Source: Lactifluus volemus (lineage: Eukaryota; Basidiomycota; Agaricomycetes; Russulales; Russulaceae). From it: DNA of 64,000 bases. Numbering within the stretch: the stretch's first letter is position 1; every line of letters begins with the position of its first letter. The notes beneath the pieces were generated by a model. It had not been told where the DNA came from. It was given only the letters and a program-made list of their open reading frames with translations, and did no database searches. Where the stretch lies: contig WTXI01000020.1 of NCBI GenBank assembly GCA_022376515.1, positions 124,001 through 188,000 on the forward strand, given 5' to 3'. Positions 33,055 to 45,670 of the stretch are shown one piece after another. A program made the translations under genes and the position numbers.

Positions 33055-34762
33055 ATGTCTTCCACCAAAAGCTTATCGTACGACATTATCATTGTCGGCG
33101 CTGGTATTGCTGGCTCCGCTCTTGCACATGCGCTCTCCACCTCGGCCTCTACATCCCGCGATACGCCCCTTCGTATCGCCGTCATCGAACGCTCACTCGC
33201 AGAACCCGACCGCATCGTAGGCGAGCTCCTCCAACCTGGCGGCGTCACAGCTCTGCGTTCTCTCGGCCTAGGTGACTGTCTCGAAGGCATCGACGCCGTT
33301 CGCGTGCATGGCTACGCCGTCTTGGATGGGGACCAGACCGTACACATACCGTACCCTTCCCGTGCCGAGGGTCGCTCTTTCCACCACGGCCGGTTCGTGC
33401 AGAAGCTCCGCGCGTGTGCCAAAGCTGCACCTGGAGTCGACGTTTTTGAAGCGACGGTGACCGACTTGATCGACTGCCCGCTCACCCATCGGGTAGTTGG
33501 TGTGCTGGTGCGCCGGGGCGGCGAGACAGATATCAACGAAGCTTTCTACGCAGACTTGGTCGTCATCGCTGACGGCTGCTTCTCCAACTTTCGCAGCGCT
33601 GTGATGGGAAATAAAAACGCGCTGGTGAACAAGCCCGCCTCGCGTGGTCATTTCGTCGGGGCCATCCTCGAGGACGTTACGCTTCCGATCCCGGCATGGC
33701 ACAGTTGCGCTGATAAAGGGTCACGGTCCCGTGTTGTTGTACCAGATTGGGGAACACGAAACCCGGATCCTCATTGACATCAAAAACCCAGTTCCGTCAG
33801 ATCTCAAGGTCAGAGGTTTAGGGGGGGCGGAGGGTGCAAAAGTACGCTTTTAACTCAAACTCGATTCTCTCTTCTAGAACTATATCCTCACCAACATCGT
33901 CCCGCAACTCCCCGAACCGCTCCACGCAGCCATTCACCGCGCGTTTACCAAAGACCGTCTCCGGCGCATGCCCAACTCGTTCCTCCCGTCCGTAGAACAA
34001 GGCGGGCCGCACAACAGGGAGGGCGTTATCCTCCTCGGCGATGCATGGAACATGCGCCATCCGCTCACTGGTGGCGGCATGACCGTCGCACTTTCGGACG
34101 TCGTCCTCCTCGCGCCGATGATCGTAGCCGAGCCTGATCTGGCCGACTGGCACGCAATCACGAACTTGCTCCACCGGTGGCACTGGGCACGCAAACCCTT
34201 AGCGGCGACAATCAACATCTTGAGCGTCGCGCTGTACGACCTCTTCAGTGCCGAGGGTGAGCACACACACAGAATCGGACGCTAATGATTTATAATCCCG
34301 CTACCACAGATGAATCCTTAGCTGTTCTGCGAAAAGGATGCTTCAAGTACTTTGAGCGCGGCGGCGAGTGTATCCGAGGTCCAATTTCGTTATTGGCCGG
34401 GTGAGTGTCCAATTTAACAAAATATTTTTGGATGGCCAAGTCCTCATGCGATGTCATAATCCAGTATCGCATCAGACCCTGTCTTACTCTTCATCCACTT
34501 TTTTTCCGTGGCAATATACTCCATCTGGGTGTTGTTCACACATCCACGAGATATGTATAACGGAGGCCCAGAAAAGCGCAAACTGGTCAGACCCACGCTC
34601 GTAGAATACCCGCACTATGCATCGCCGGTGTGAGGGCTGTGAGTGGGCTTATTATCTCGATCTGTCTGCTCTGGTTCCTTACATTTTTTTTCATATGGCC
34701 AGTTCTGGACGGCAATTGTGGTGTTTGCACCCTTACTATGGACAGAGATTCGTTGGTGGTAG
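33055..34762 (+). CDS. ERG1: Squalene epoxidase (frame broken by an indel)
   Basis: FAD-dependent squalene monooxygenase, forming 2,3-oxidosqualene in the ER for ergosterol synthesis. The start [20 protein letters not shown] has the FAD-binding GxGxxG fold; [14 protein letters not shown] and the [19 protein letters not shown] motif near 34041-34095 are family signatures. Introns at 33809-33877, 34257-34309 and two later ones lead to a C-terminal membrane anchor ending [10 protein letters not shown] at 34762. Near 33690 the frame leaves VTLPI and resumes as [20 protein letters not shown] one base over, with no splice site available. Either one extra base or two lost bases is present. Apart from that the protein is complete. 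Confidence 0.9.
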
Positions 34763-35020
34763 TTGAACTGGTTTTACCTTTTTTCGTTACCTTCATTCAC
34801 TCCCTAGATAGACTGCCATCGCAAATGGATTGTAGCGGACCCACTTTTGATTCGCGTGTGCTCTCACGAAGTCCAGGGAAAAACTCCCGATGGTTCGTAC
34901 AGCCAGTTCCTTAAGGAACTTGTACGGGTTTGGAAGGGTGTGATGAAAAAAAAATGATGCTACAATTTGACTGTTGCTAGAGAAGCTTGGACATGAAAGA
35001 TCACCCCCCCCGGAATGAAA

Positions 35021-37216
35021 TCATTCTTGCACCGGCTCTTCTGGAGGCGGTGCTTGCTCCTGTCGGCGCTCCTTCCTTGTAGCCTGAACGACGTCATCCA
35101 CACGCAACAAGACACGCGCGGCCTGTGGCAGAAAAAAAAGGAAAGGCAAGTCAGCAAAAAGGTAAACCAAAAAAAAAGAATTTGTCACCTCGATGGCGGT
35201 TTTGAAAGTTTGGACCTGTGGTGGATGCGCGCGTGCCATGTTAGGTTGTGTTGTGTGTGTGTGGTGAGAGGAGGATAACGAACCTTGACACTAGCAGACT
35301 CGTAGAGCTTGTACGTCTTCATATCCACAATCTCACCCGTCTCGCCATCAATGCCCCACGAATGTTCTCCACCAGCATGTTTTGCCTAAAAACAAACAAA
35401 TCAGAGGGAAGTAAGGAATGAGCAAGCGAAGCGGAGAAAGGGACGGAGACGCACGCGAAGTGCCGTGAGGGCCCGAATAGCGTTCCCGCCCGCATTCTGT
35501 ACGAGCGTGCGCGGGATGACCTCGAGCGCGTCTGCGACAGCGCGGAACGGGCCCGCCTCGACGCCCGTTACCGCCCGAGCGCGCGCGTGCAGGCCTACAG
35601 AGACGGCCATCTCGACCGCTCCGCCACCAGGAACGAGAGTCGGGTTGAATACGACGTTTCGCGCGACGGACATCGCATCGGCAAGGTTACGGTCGATCTC
35701 GTTCAGGATGTCTTTGGATGGTCCGCGAAGGAGGATGGTACACGCTTTTGGGGTTGTGCATTCGGTCAGGAAGGTGAAGTATCTGGAAGAAGGCGTTGAG
35801 TGGTGGTGCGCTGAACTTTTTACAGAGAGAGAAAATAAATAAATAGAGGTATTCACTCGTCACCGATCTTCTCAATGTTGAATAGGCCACAACAAGTTCC
35901 AATGTCTGACTCTCGTAGATCTTCTACACGATTGACGATCGTTGCGCCCACTGCGCGCGCGATGCGGTTGTTGTCTGACTTGCGAACTCGCCGGAGCGCC
36001 GAAACGTTCGCCTTGGCGAAGAAGTACTGAGCATAATCTGGAGATAAAGAGGTTATGCACGATCGATTCTAAGGGCACGGACAGCGGACCTGAAATGCCC
36101 TTTTCTGTGATGACGAGGTCAGGGTTGAACTCGAGGATGCGATCGACCATCGCCTTGACTTGCTCCTCCTCGATTTGATTGATGCGCGCAAAGTCGGCCT
36201 CCTTCGAGATCTCGATATTCGTCTGGCTCTCCCCTTTTTTATATTCGAGAGGACAGTCGAGGAGCACTATGCGTGGTTTGTGTATGCGACGACGCATTTG
36301 CGGGTGCACGATATCCTTGTTGAGCATGACGCCAGACAGAACTCGACTGTCCTCGATCTCTCCTCCCGGGACTTTCTCTACACGAGCATAGCGCTTAATG
36401 TCGACCGTGCGCACACCTGCATCATCGGCCGAGACGGTGCGAACGGCCTGAAGCGCGAGGCGGCACATAAGGTCAGCCCAGCGGATGACAAACTTTGTGC
36501 CAATAGAACTCTTGATAAGTGCAAGCATCTGCACGTCGTCGGTCGTGTCGATCGGAACGGAGACCCGGGAAACGATATCGAGCGCGGTCTGGAGCGCTTT
36601 GTTGTAGGCTGAGATGATGACTACTGGATGGATGTCACGTTCGAGTTGCGAGAGAGACTGTGCGAGGATCTCGCCGGCTACACGGAGGAAGACCAACGTC
36701 ATCTCAAGAGCGATACAGAATCTGGCAGACGACGTACCCAGTACAATCACGCTAGTCGTCCCGTCCCCACACTCTTCGTCCTGTGTCCGGCTGAGCTCAT
36801 CATATTCTTTGCTGCAGGATGAGCGACATCAATCTCGCGAAGGATGGCATTCCCATCGTTTGTGAGGCTGAAGAACAGTGATATCAGAAAGTCTCGGGAC
36901 GATGGTCGAATGGCTTTGAACTGACATAATCCCTCCCATAGGATCGAGGATCATTTTTAACATTGATTTGGGGCCGAGACACGTCCGAATGACATCCGCA
37001 ACCGTCTGATTACGGTGTTCAGCAGATCCTGGCCAAGATCATTTAACACAAAAAAACGTACTTTTGCAGCCGTAATGTTCGATACCTGAGCCTTCAAACC
37101 AGAATGCCGCTCCGGTGCGGCATCTGGTGATTACAGATTGAGCACTGCTGAAAAATTTCCCAGATGCTATTGACCTTACTCATCACAAATACAGGAGTCT
37201 GCCCTCCGAGCGACAT
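35021..37216 (-). CDS. CCT3: T-complex protein 1 subunit gamma (CCT3; frame broken by an indel)
   Basis: Subunit of the cytosolic TRiC chaperonin that folds actin and tubulin using ATP. Minus-strand exons begin MSLGGQTPVFVM, then NAAPERHSGLKAQVSNITAA, TVADVIRTCLGPKSMLKMIL and LTNDGNAILREIDVAHPAA. The apical part holds EYKKGESQTNIEI, a mark of the gamma subunit, and VVFNPTLVPGGGAVEMAVS belongs to the C-terminal equatorial part. The end is AARVLLRVDDVVQATRKERR with a proline-rich tail. At about 36799 one base is missing between KNM and ELSRTQDEECGDGTTSVIVL, so the frame closes in the raw sequence. The GDGTTS ATP loop lies just beyond. Other introns are GT-AG and intact. Confidence 0.9.
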
Positions 37217-39068
37217 TTTTTGCTTGCGTTGACAAGATCGAAGGATGAAGATGCGTCGCCGTGCCCTCAAGTCGACGCGCCTCGGGACAGGGCACGGACC
37301 GCAATCTCCGGTTCACGGACCGTTATCACCGGTCCACCTGGGCACCAACACTTGCTTGACTCTTCGAGGTTCATTGAGATTATGTCGTATGATATCCACC
37401 TACGACTACGACTTAATCTCCAAGCTCAAGCTCACTGCGCTCACCAGTGAGGTTTATGCCGCCCTCTGCCAGTGGCATGAAAACTTGGCTTGCACACCCA
37501 TGTTGTGTTCACCAAAAAGCTCTCCGAGACGCCATCCCCTTCACTCAGACACTGACAATTATCAAGGCACTCCAATCCATCTTTAACCTCGGACCTTATG
37601 ACACCCATTGTATGCTGTATGTATATATTTACTATTATTCACTACTCCTTAGGACTTGAGTTCTGTGAACTTCAATCCATGATTTGTACCATAACACAAG
37701 ACCCAAATTGCACCTCGGCCACAATCATTCAATGCCTTGAATCTGAACGAGAACTAAATCAACACCGCACTGACCCATGAAGAGGCTCCATCGACAAAAG
37801 AAAAGAAAAACGTTGTAACGAGCCGCGTTCAACGTAATATTGCATGAAAATTTTTTCATGATCACCAAGCTTCATTTATGTGTTGACAGCTCCCGGTGAT
37901 TTGTACATGCCCATGAATGTTCGCACGCACTTTGAGTAACATTGAACATTCCCCATCATCCCCTTGGATCCAAATGTCACACAGCCTCCACGTGGTTCAA
38001 AAGGCGCGCGTGTACCCAGTTCCCGCACCATCTCCTTGGGGGGGAGGGGATAAAGGACGGCTCGGGACAGGATGGAGAGATAAACACCACACATGTGTGC
38101 CACGGCGGTACGGTGAGGAACGGAGTGGGGTGAGCGTGGACTTCAGGATCTCATCTGACACTTCGTGCGCCGACCCGAGAGTTTGGACCCACTCTCACCC
38201 GTTCGCCAACTAAAATCCAACCAACCACCATGCGCCACCGTGTTGTGGGGACTGACAATTTCATCTCGGAGACACGACCCAGACCGGGGAACGTTAAAAA
38301 TAAGTTACAAGCTCACGGCGCCCCCTCGGGTTAGATGTCTCTGAGCCTTTTGTCCGAGAGTGAAACCCATATTAAAAGAAAAACTGTATAATTGATGGAG
38401 AGTAGAACATAAGGTACGCACGAAGCGTACGCGTCATACTCGTGCGTTTAAAGGAATGGATGATGTGTACGGGACGGGGAAGGTGATGAAGGTGGAGAGG
38501 GAAAGTGTGATGGGTCGTGTGGGCATGCGATTGACTACATGTAAGGCATATTCGACAGATAGTTCGTAAGGCGTGATGAAAGTATGGTTGTGCATTTGAA
38601 CGTGAGTAATATAACGTTGAGCGGGCAAGCAGATGACAGGAATCAGCTTAACCCCCCGAACGAACGACGCATGGCATGTCATCCATACACACAACAGAGT
38701 AGGCGCCGGAATCACATGGCCCTAACTTAGGATTAGGGGGATTGTAAATTTGTGTCGCGTAGCGACCGACGGATACTCCATGTCAGGCGGCGAATTAAAA
38801 GCGCCATTTCAAGAAGGGATAGAAAAAAGTCTGCGGTAGAATTACACACCCTGTGGAGTCGGCTGCTGCATTGGGGGGAGTGGGTGTATATCTCTCGCTT
38901 GACCTTGCACGTCCTGTCAGCAAAACCAGGGTCAGCAACACAGGGTCCGGACAATAAAGGGCCACAGGGGGATACGGGGGCACTGGGCGTAGACCATTGC
39001 TACTGGGAGCCACACACAGATATCCACCAGTTAGGGGATCACGCAACGCGAACTCTGGTGGTCGGCTA
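37217..39068. other. Region without a supported gene
   Basis: Open frames are short and mutually overlapping. A small palindrome (catgaaaa..ttttcatg) lies near 37844-37861. Nothing here shows domain, signal peptide or intron structure. It separates the divergent CCT3 start from the 3' end of the probable Med19. Confidence 0.4.
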
Positions 39069-40261
39069 TTAAGGTGAACCAAGAACTGAACTCACTACAC
39101 GCTGCTTTTTAACAGGCCGCGGCCGCGCACCGGGCACGCCCGCCTTAGCTGCCCCCGGTTTTTGACCCTGCGTCAAACTTGCCGCTAAGCTACCGACGCC
39201 ACTGACTTGGGGCGGGTCCGGGCCAGGGCCCTGCGTGTTGGGCTGTGTGACAGCGTTGTCATCAAATTCACGTTTGACGCCACGGGGAGCTGGTACGGGA
39301 GTACTCGTGCGTGGCGGTTGGGCAGGTGGGTGGGTGGGTGTCGGCGCAGCGGTAGGAGTTGGAGGTAATGGGGTGCTGGCCGAAAGTGGGGCAACACTGC
39401 CTTGTGCTTTTGCCAACTTTTTGAGTTCTTTCTGTAGTTTAGTGGGGGCGGATTAATTTGGCAAAGAGAACCACGAGAGCGGCACGTACCCGCTTCTTTC
39501 GGTCTTCGCGTGCTTGTGTAGACTCCGGGACAAGGGCATGAATATTCCACTAAAATGATTTGGGTTTGACTAGAGTATAATGAAGAAATTCGAAGATCAT
39601 ACGCCTTTGAGCCCTTCTAATGAGACAGCGAATGCATCAGTTTGAGTGCGAGGGTCGAATGGCGTTATTGGTATATGCTGCTTTGGAGGAACTTGGATAA
39701 TAGTGGTTAAGAAATCATCCTTCTTTATGGAGTGTTTGCCTGATGGAAAAAAAAAAATCAGCAAGATTAGGAGAAATGATAGGGATTTTTAAGTACCTGG
39801 AACGCCTTTGATGAGGTGTCTATACGTATTTTTCTTTTTCTTCCCATCCCTCCCCTCGTCATCATCCGGGTCATGGTGCGTTCCGGGCGTTGCGGCGGAC
39901 GCAATGGTAGGTGTTCCGGGGTCGCGTTCCCTGCCCTTGCCCTTGTCGGGCGAAGAAGCAACGGCGGGCGTTGTCGGTAGGTTGGAGTTGGGATCATGGT
40001 CTTGAGTGATAAAGGGTCGAACAAACTTGTCGTAGGCGGTGAGGAGATGAAATCTAGAGATGAGGTCTTGTGTACTCTCAAGAAGCTGTGGAGGGCGGGG
40101 AGAGGCTAAGGTGGGAAGAAGGAGAGATGGAGAAGGAATTAAGGTAAGGATAAATAATACGGACCTGGTGGAGGAAGAAATAGGGAAGAATTGATAGGTA
40201 TTGAGGAAGGACCAGCTACGGCGTTGTAATGAGAGTCCTCTTGAAGAGAGTTTTTGTCCAT
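39069..40261 (-). CDS. MED19: Probable Mediator subunit 19 (Rox3-like)
   Basis: Minus-strand gene. Exon 1 from 40261 encodes MDKNSLQEDSHYNAVAGPSS and ends PPP at a gtccgt donor; the next exon resumes after a ttag acceptor with ASPRPPQLLESTQDLI. The conserved core is FHLLTAYDKFVRPFI, then TYRHLIKGVPGKHSIKKDD, TTIIQVPPKQHIPITPFD, FAVSLEGLKGWNIHALV and EDRKKRKELKKLAKAQG. The pattern VPGK-H-xxKK followed by a phenylalanine/tryptophan block and a basic helix is that of fungal Med19 in the Mediator middle/head interface. The tail is proline-rich with a final basic cluster (RPRPVKKQRVV). Family name is from motif memory, not a search. Confidence 0.62.
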
Positions 40262-40593
40262 AATGAAGGGGAGTCGTAGAGGGAGAGTCGAGGACAAGAA
40301 CAAACATACTCTTGCACTTGCCTTCCGAAATCGACTCGGAATCGATCAATGGTCGTATTAGATAATTATTTCTTCTTTTCCCCCTCCTCTCATCACTTCC
40401 CACTAGACCAAGTCGGCTTTCATTTATTCCATCTAGAATTTCTGTAATCTATGTTAGAACACCCCACAATTTGCCTCCCGTTAACCACGTTGTTTCACCT
40501 GATCCCAACATGTATAAAAGCGCCTCTCATCATGACATTTTCCATCAATTCACCCCCACCTCCCCCTCGTGTCATTTCCCCCAACATAATACT

Positions 40594-42916
40594 ATGGACC
40601 CATATCCACAATTCTCAGAAACTGATCCACTCCTTCCTATCGATCGTCCCACCATCAAGAAGCCGTTCTATCGACCCAGACCGTTATGGCAAGTCCCTCC
40701 TCCGTTCATCGCTCTTTCCTTTCGTTAACGTTCTTTCTTTCCAGGATTGTCCCGTTCGCATTGACCGCTGCCGTTGTGGTGCGTTGTTACTGATTCTCGT
40801 TCGGTCTTGGTCTCACTTGATATGTCATGTTCAGCGCGGTATGACTATTGCTCCCCGTGTACAGGTTTACACCCAACTCACTTGCAATACATTGCACGGA
40901 CAGCAAAATGATGGTCCCTTTGGCGATATCCACCCCCCTCATGTTTCATCACCATCTACCTTTGGCTCGGAACACCCCGTTCCTATCCCCGTTCATTTTC
41001 TCCATTTCTCAAATCTCCGACAAGACGACGGTGCGCACGGCCCGCCGCAGCTCGTGTCTCAAGGTTGCCTCTCGGACCCAGCCGTACAGGCAGGTGCTGC
41101 ACGTCTGCAGGCCGTCATGATCACGGTTATGGGCGTACTGAGCGCGTGCACCACCAGTTGGTGGGGTCATTATGGTCAGAAACATGGGCGAAACAAAGTC
41201 CTTGCGGCTTCTACCATTGGTCTCCTCCTCACGTATAGTCACCTTTTCATACCCATTTCTCCCACACTCACGTCCTTTCACAGTGATCTCACCTTCGTGC
41301 TTGCATCGACTCCATCCTCACCATTTTCGCGTTATGGTGGCAAGTTTCTCTTCCTTGCACCTGTCATTGAGGGCATCCTTGGTGGTCATGTAACCCAGCA
41401 AGCCGCGGTCTCGGCATATATCTCCGACTGCACCTCCGACGGTTCACGCGCTCACATATTTTCGCGACTCGCAGGCGTGTCCCATGTAGGGATCGCGCTC
41501 GGACCAACTCTCGGCGCATTCCTTATTCGACACTCCCTCCTTCACGTCCAGTCTCTTGGTCTGCATCATCGTGAGGGACAGACAGTGACGGCAGTGTTCT
41601 GGGCTGCAATTCTATGCTGCGCGATAAACTTTCTACTGATCCTGCTCGTGATTCCCGAGTCATTGGAAAAAGCCAGGCTGCGCGCCGCGCAGAAGGAAGA
41701 TTCTCCTGTGGTGCTGAATAAACCTACTCTAAAGAAGCGACTTCTCGGCCCGCTGGCTATTTTTGTGCCAAGGAAACGCTTGATAAATGGCCATCTGCAG
41801 AAAGACTGGAGCATGTCGTGGCTCGCTACAGCGGTGTTTGCTCTCCTTCTCGCCAATGTACGTAATCTGAGCACTCTTTGATGCATTCCGGGCTAATCTT
41901 ACTTTTGTCTCCGGCAGGGTGTCTACCCGGTCAAATATCTCTATGCGGGTCATGTCTTTGGTTGGTCTGCAGAAGAGGCACGTTTGTCTCGTCAGTTTGT
42001 AAATAACGACAGCTGATTTTAGCCTAGTTGAGCTACTACATCACTTGTGTCTCCTGTGTGCGAGCCTTCCACACTCTTGTCTTGATGCCCTGTGCGTATC
42101 GCCAACACACTCATCCTGCGCAACTAAAATCTTCCTCCAGTCCTTATCTCGACTTTTAAACCATCTTCTGCACCGACAACGCCCGTTCCCGTGCCGCCAT
42201 CAGCTCCCACGGCTAATCATTTGGCACGTTCCATTACGTTCGATGTCTGCGTTGCACGGGTCTCGCTCCTCCTCGATATCACCTCGCACTCTCTCGTCGC
42301 ATTGCACTTGTCTTCGTCTCCTCTCATATTCACCGGTATCACCTCCATCTCCGCCCTCGCCAGCGGCACATTTCCCGCGCTGGAGAGTCTCGCGATTTGT
42401 ATACTCCAACGCTCGCGACAAGCCAACCCAGAACTTGGCGCGCTCTTCGGTGGCTTGGGCACCCTCACAGCACTTGGTCAGACCATCCTAGCGGTATGCT
42501 CCTGAAATTTCCCTCTCACCCATACTGTTCTGACTGCTCTATACTGTATCTTGACTATGCAGCCGGTCATTTTCGGCATCTTCTACTCAACTACCGTCGC
42601 ATATTTCCCCGAAGCGGTCTTTGTCCTCGCAGCCGCGCTCGTCTTTGTAGCCCTTAGTGCGACATTCCTGATACGCACTGAACCTCCGCGCCGGTGGAAG
42701 GGCAAAGCGCCCGCCGTCGCTGTCGCCACACGCCGGCGCGTTCGGGCGGCCGAACGGGATCGTGGGCGCTCACGCGTGGTCAAGCATATTGGGGATCGCA
42801 CCCGCAAACCTGCCCGCCCGCTCGTACCTACTCCAGACAGTGTCAGTGCGGCGGCCAGTCAGAGTACAGCCTCTTGCTCAAGCTCTTCCCTCGGATCAAG
42901 CGACGACCTGGTATAG
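40594..42916 (+). CDS. Major facilitator superfamily transporter
   Basis: Multi-exon plus-strand membrane transporter. Start MDPYPQFSETDPLLPIDRP, a cytosolic dileucine-like segment, then after two short introns RGMTIAPRVQVYTQLTCNTL. Predicted membrane segments include AVMITVMGVLSACTTSWWGH (with the GHYGQKHGRNKVL loop signature between helices 2 and 3), TIGLLLT, FLFLAPVIEGILGG, FSRLAGVSHVGIALGPTLGA and AILCCAINFLLILLVIPESL. A long cytosolic loop (ARLRAAQKEDSPVVLNKPT) splits the halves, and the second half continues through SLLLDITSHSLVALHL and PVIFGIFYSTTVAYFPEAV. The tail is basic and serine-rich. It resembles the Tet/HIAT-like group, but the substrate is unknown. Confidence 0.75.
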
Positions 42917-44046
42917 CCGCTTAGTCGCACACGTCGTCTCGTTGTAATATGGGATCGATGAACTGATCTGATAGACTCAGACTTTTAAGGAAAGGTTATT
43001 TATTTATCTATTGTCTCCCCTGCATCATGGATTCCTCTCATTTCACCCACGCATATCACATCCAAATTCTAGTCGGGCTTGGGCCAATGTGATGATGATC
43101 CCAAGTAGTTAATACTTTGCTGTACATTGTACAATAGAAATTCCACACATACATATAGACACAACCCATTCATTTTCCGGACTAGCCGTTCTCCTGCTAC
43201 CAAGACGTGTTCATTCATTAATATCCCTACATAGCAAATGTTAATTGGTCCCCAATATTCGGACTTTGCGGATTTCCGGTGCCGTATACTGTAGTACGCC
43301 CTAATGGGGCTTAACCCGGAAGCGTGAAACTTTAAGAAAATGCGCGCGCTATGTTACTGTACTGTATAGCGCCTGTTGAAACGTGCTGGTTGGCGCCGAG
43401 TTATTGCCACGGCGAGCCTGGGGGGTTTGGTCGGGAGATGAGACGAATCGATCCCACAAGTCGCGGAAATAAAAGGCTCACTGTACCGGCGTGGCGCTCA
43501 TCATGGAGAAATGAAATTTTTTTGTAAGAAACATCTATTGAAACGGTGCAAGTACCAGTGGGGCCCATCACTTCGAATGTTCTACAGTATATCCGAAAGC
43601 GAGCCAAATTCTTCCGAGAAAAAAGTTTTTCCTTTCGATCGAAAGTTAAAAAGGTCATGTTATCCAAAGGGTGTTGTGCAGGCATCGAATCATGCACACA
43701 TGGAGAAATCGGAAATGTTAACAGAGCTGATCTGTCCATATCTACGGATGGGAAACGATATGGAAGATGGTAGTGTGTATGGTATATTGATGGGGAGACT
43801 CGGATGGTTGGGGAGGGCCGGCGACGGTGCCGCTTGTCGTGAAGAGTGGACTGGCGATGGGGGGCACTTGCAATTATGTAGATAGTTGTGTGCGTTGATT
43901 CGGTTTTTGTGAATTGAAAAAAAAGAAAAAAAATCAAGGATTCTTGGCAAGATCAGGATTGCTAGCAAGATGGGCGGCCTTGATATGGGACGGTAAGGTC
44001 AGCAACAGCGCTGTTCTCAACAATGAAAAAGAGGACCGCACCAGTT
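42917..44046. other. Region without a supported gene
   Basis: A pair of overlapping frames on opposite strands (43401-43937 minus, 43511-43885 plus) exists, with neither showing a domain or splice pattern. A poly-A stretch lies at 43917-43932. I make no gene call. Confidence 0.4.
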
Positions 44047-44356
44047 CTATGATTTAATGGCCGCGCTCATAGCATCAAGCAACTTGGCCCGCTCCTCTGC
44101 CTCTCGGTCCTCCTGATCCAAGTATTCTATGAGTTCAGAGGCAAGCATGATACGTGGCATCTCCTTGGCTGTTCTATGACAATGTTTTTGTTCGCATTGT
44201 CCATATGCGTATCAGCACCTTTGTTCGTCCTTTTCCCCAGCGTACGTGAGAGGTACCACTTTGTTGCAAAGTAAGGGCTTCTAGCAACTCGGATTCTAGT
44301 TCACGAACTCGGCCTTGCATGTTCAGCAGATGGCTGATGAGCATTTCCTTTGACAT
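44047..44356 (-). CDS. 73-residue coiled-coil protein
   Basis: Two-exon minus-strand gene missed by single-frame reading. Exon 1 encodes MSKEMLISHLLNMQGRVREL and ESELLEALTLQQS; the gtacct donor after AGTG joins the acceptor ending at about 44172, continuing AKEMPRIMLASELIEYLDQE and REAEERAKLLDAMSAAIKS before TAG at 44047. Heptad-like spacing of leucines and alternating charge suggest a dimeric coiled coil. The short length and acidic/basic pattern recall small adaptor or ESCRT/GARP-type subunits, but I assign no function. Confidence 0.55.
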
Positions 44357-44499
44357 TCTTTAACTTGTCCAATGGTATTGTTGGAATTGACCGGATACAT
44401 AACGAGACATAGGGATGAATGTGGCAGAGTTAGAGTAACGTGTATTCATTCCACGTGATCTCCCTCCTCAGGCTTCGCGCTCATAGCACTCGTAGTCTG

Positions 44500-45660
44500 C
44501 GATCATCGTCATCGTCATCACACCCTACTCTCCGTGTCTGAATCTATGCTTCAAGAAGGATACTTCTCCAACTCACTTGGGCAATAACTATCACCCGAGA
44601 AGAAGGGTCTTCGTGGAAATGGCCCTTGCCTTGGATGGCCCAACGACCGAGTGCGTATTGTTCAACAGCGTCAGAGAACAATCTGAATTTGCACGAGTCT
44701 CCCCTGGATGCGGGAAGGAACCCATCGCCACTAGTTCTTTCCGCTTGGCTTTTCTCGTCCATCGCTAGCATTCAGTTGGTATTAATGCCTGACGTAAGTG
44801 TATGTTGCTGACGTTATGTTCTAGTCGTGCATTGCAGTAGTGAGTGATGACCATGGTTTGGAGCTGCTGTCGCCCCCACACTCCTCGTCTCCAGGTCTCT
44901 TGCCACAAACTCGCTCTCATGTACGAGCTATTGCTTGGCCTGATGGCAAGTGGAAGGCCGACCGCATCATGGATACTTCCCGGCCTGTGCCCATAGATTG
45001 CCTTTCAACCCTGTAAGATATGCTTCCGCAAAGCTGATATTTCCGTACATCGTAAGACCTCGCCCGCCTTCGGGTAAAAATAAGAAGAAAGTCTGGTTAT
45101 GGTGTAGACATGGCAAGAGAGAGGCTCCTCACTTGTAAGGTACAGCTGTTTGAAGTGTCCAGCCAGAAGGTGGTAACTTGAGTTATTGTCGCTGAAACAT
45201 GGAATAGCAGGGGGATTGAGAGATGGGTTGCCCCACGTTTGTGGAGATGTGGAGGTCACGCAAAGTCACGGCACCGGCGTGGCGTCCGTGTAAGATGTGA
45301 AATTGTCTATCGAAAGTTGTGAAAAAGAGCCTGAAGCGCTTCTGGTTATCGAAGCCTTGATGAGGCGAAACTGTTCTCTATCTTGTCGCCCATAAAGGAG
45401 GGTAAAGACTCGAGGGTCGGTGCATCCCGATTTGCGCCGGCAAACGCGTCCAAATATGACGCTTGACGGCCAGTATCTGCTCAGCTCGAGTTCAACCCCG
45501 GAATTGCTGGTCTCAAAGCCAATGTGGCCGGGACCCCACTGGATCTCACCTGGTTCCAAGAAACGGCGCAAAAAGGGGGTCCCAGCAAGTCTCAGTACTA
45601 GGCAGAAGCATGGGTTATGAGTGCCCAGATTCTCACTTTACCTAATTATTATAACCTGGC
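44500..45660 (-). CDS. Possible uncharacterised multi-exon gene
   Basis: Minus-strand open blocks with some sequence complexity: EIQWGPGHIGFETSNSGVEL and VFTLLYGRQDREQFRLIKAS (45560-45280), NSSYHLLAGHFKQLYLTS (45190-45130) and FSDAVEQYALGRWAIQGKGH (near 44680-44620), each next to donor- or acceptor-like signals. I do not recognise a family and could not build one continuous frame. It may be a real gene, a degenerate one, or two genes. Confidence 0.25.
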
Positions 45661-45670
45661 CGTCACCACG

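Noticed and set aside
43401..43937. 178-codon minus-strand frame
   Set aside because: It overlaps an equally long plus-strand frame, lacks a domain and has no intron pattern like its neighbours.
44540..44771. YALGRWAIQGKGH near 44660 resembling Med25 YAIAGWEIQGTG
   Set aside because: The match is confined to about 12 residues, with no second Med25 block nearby, so I do not call another Med25 copy.
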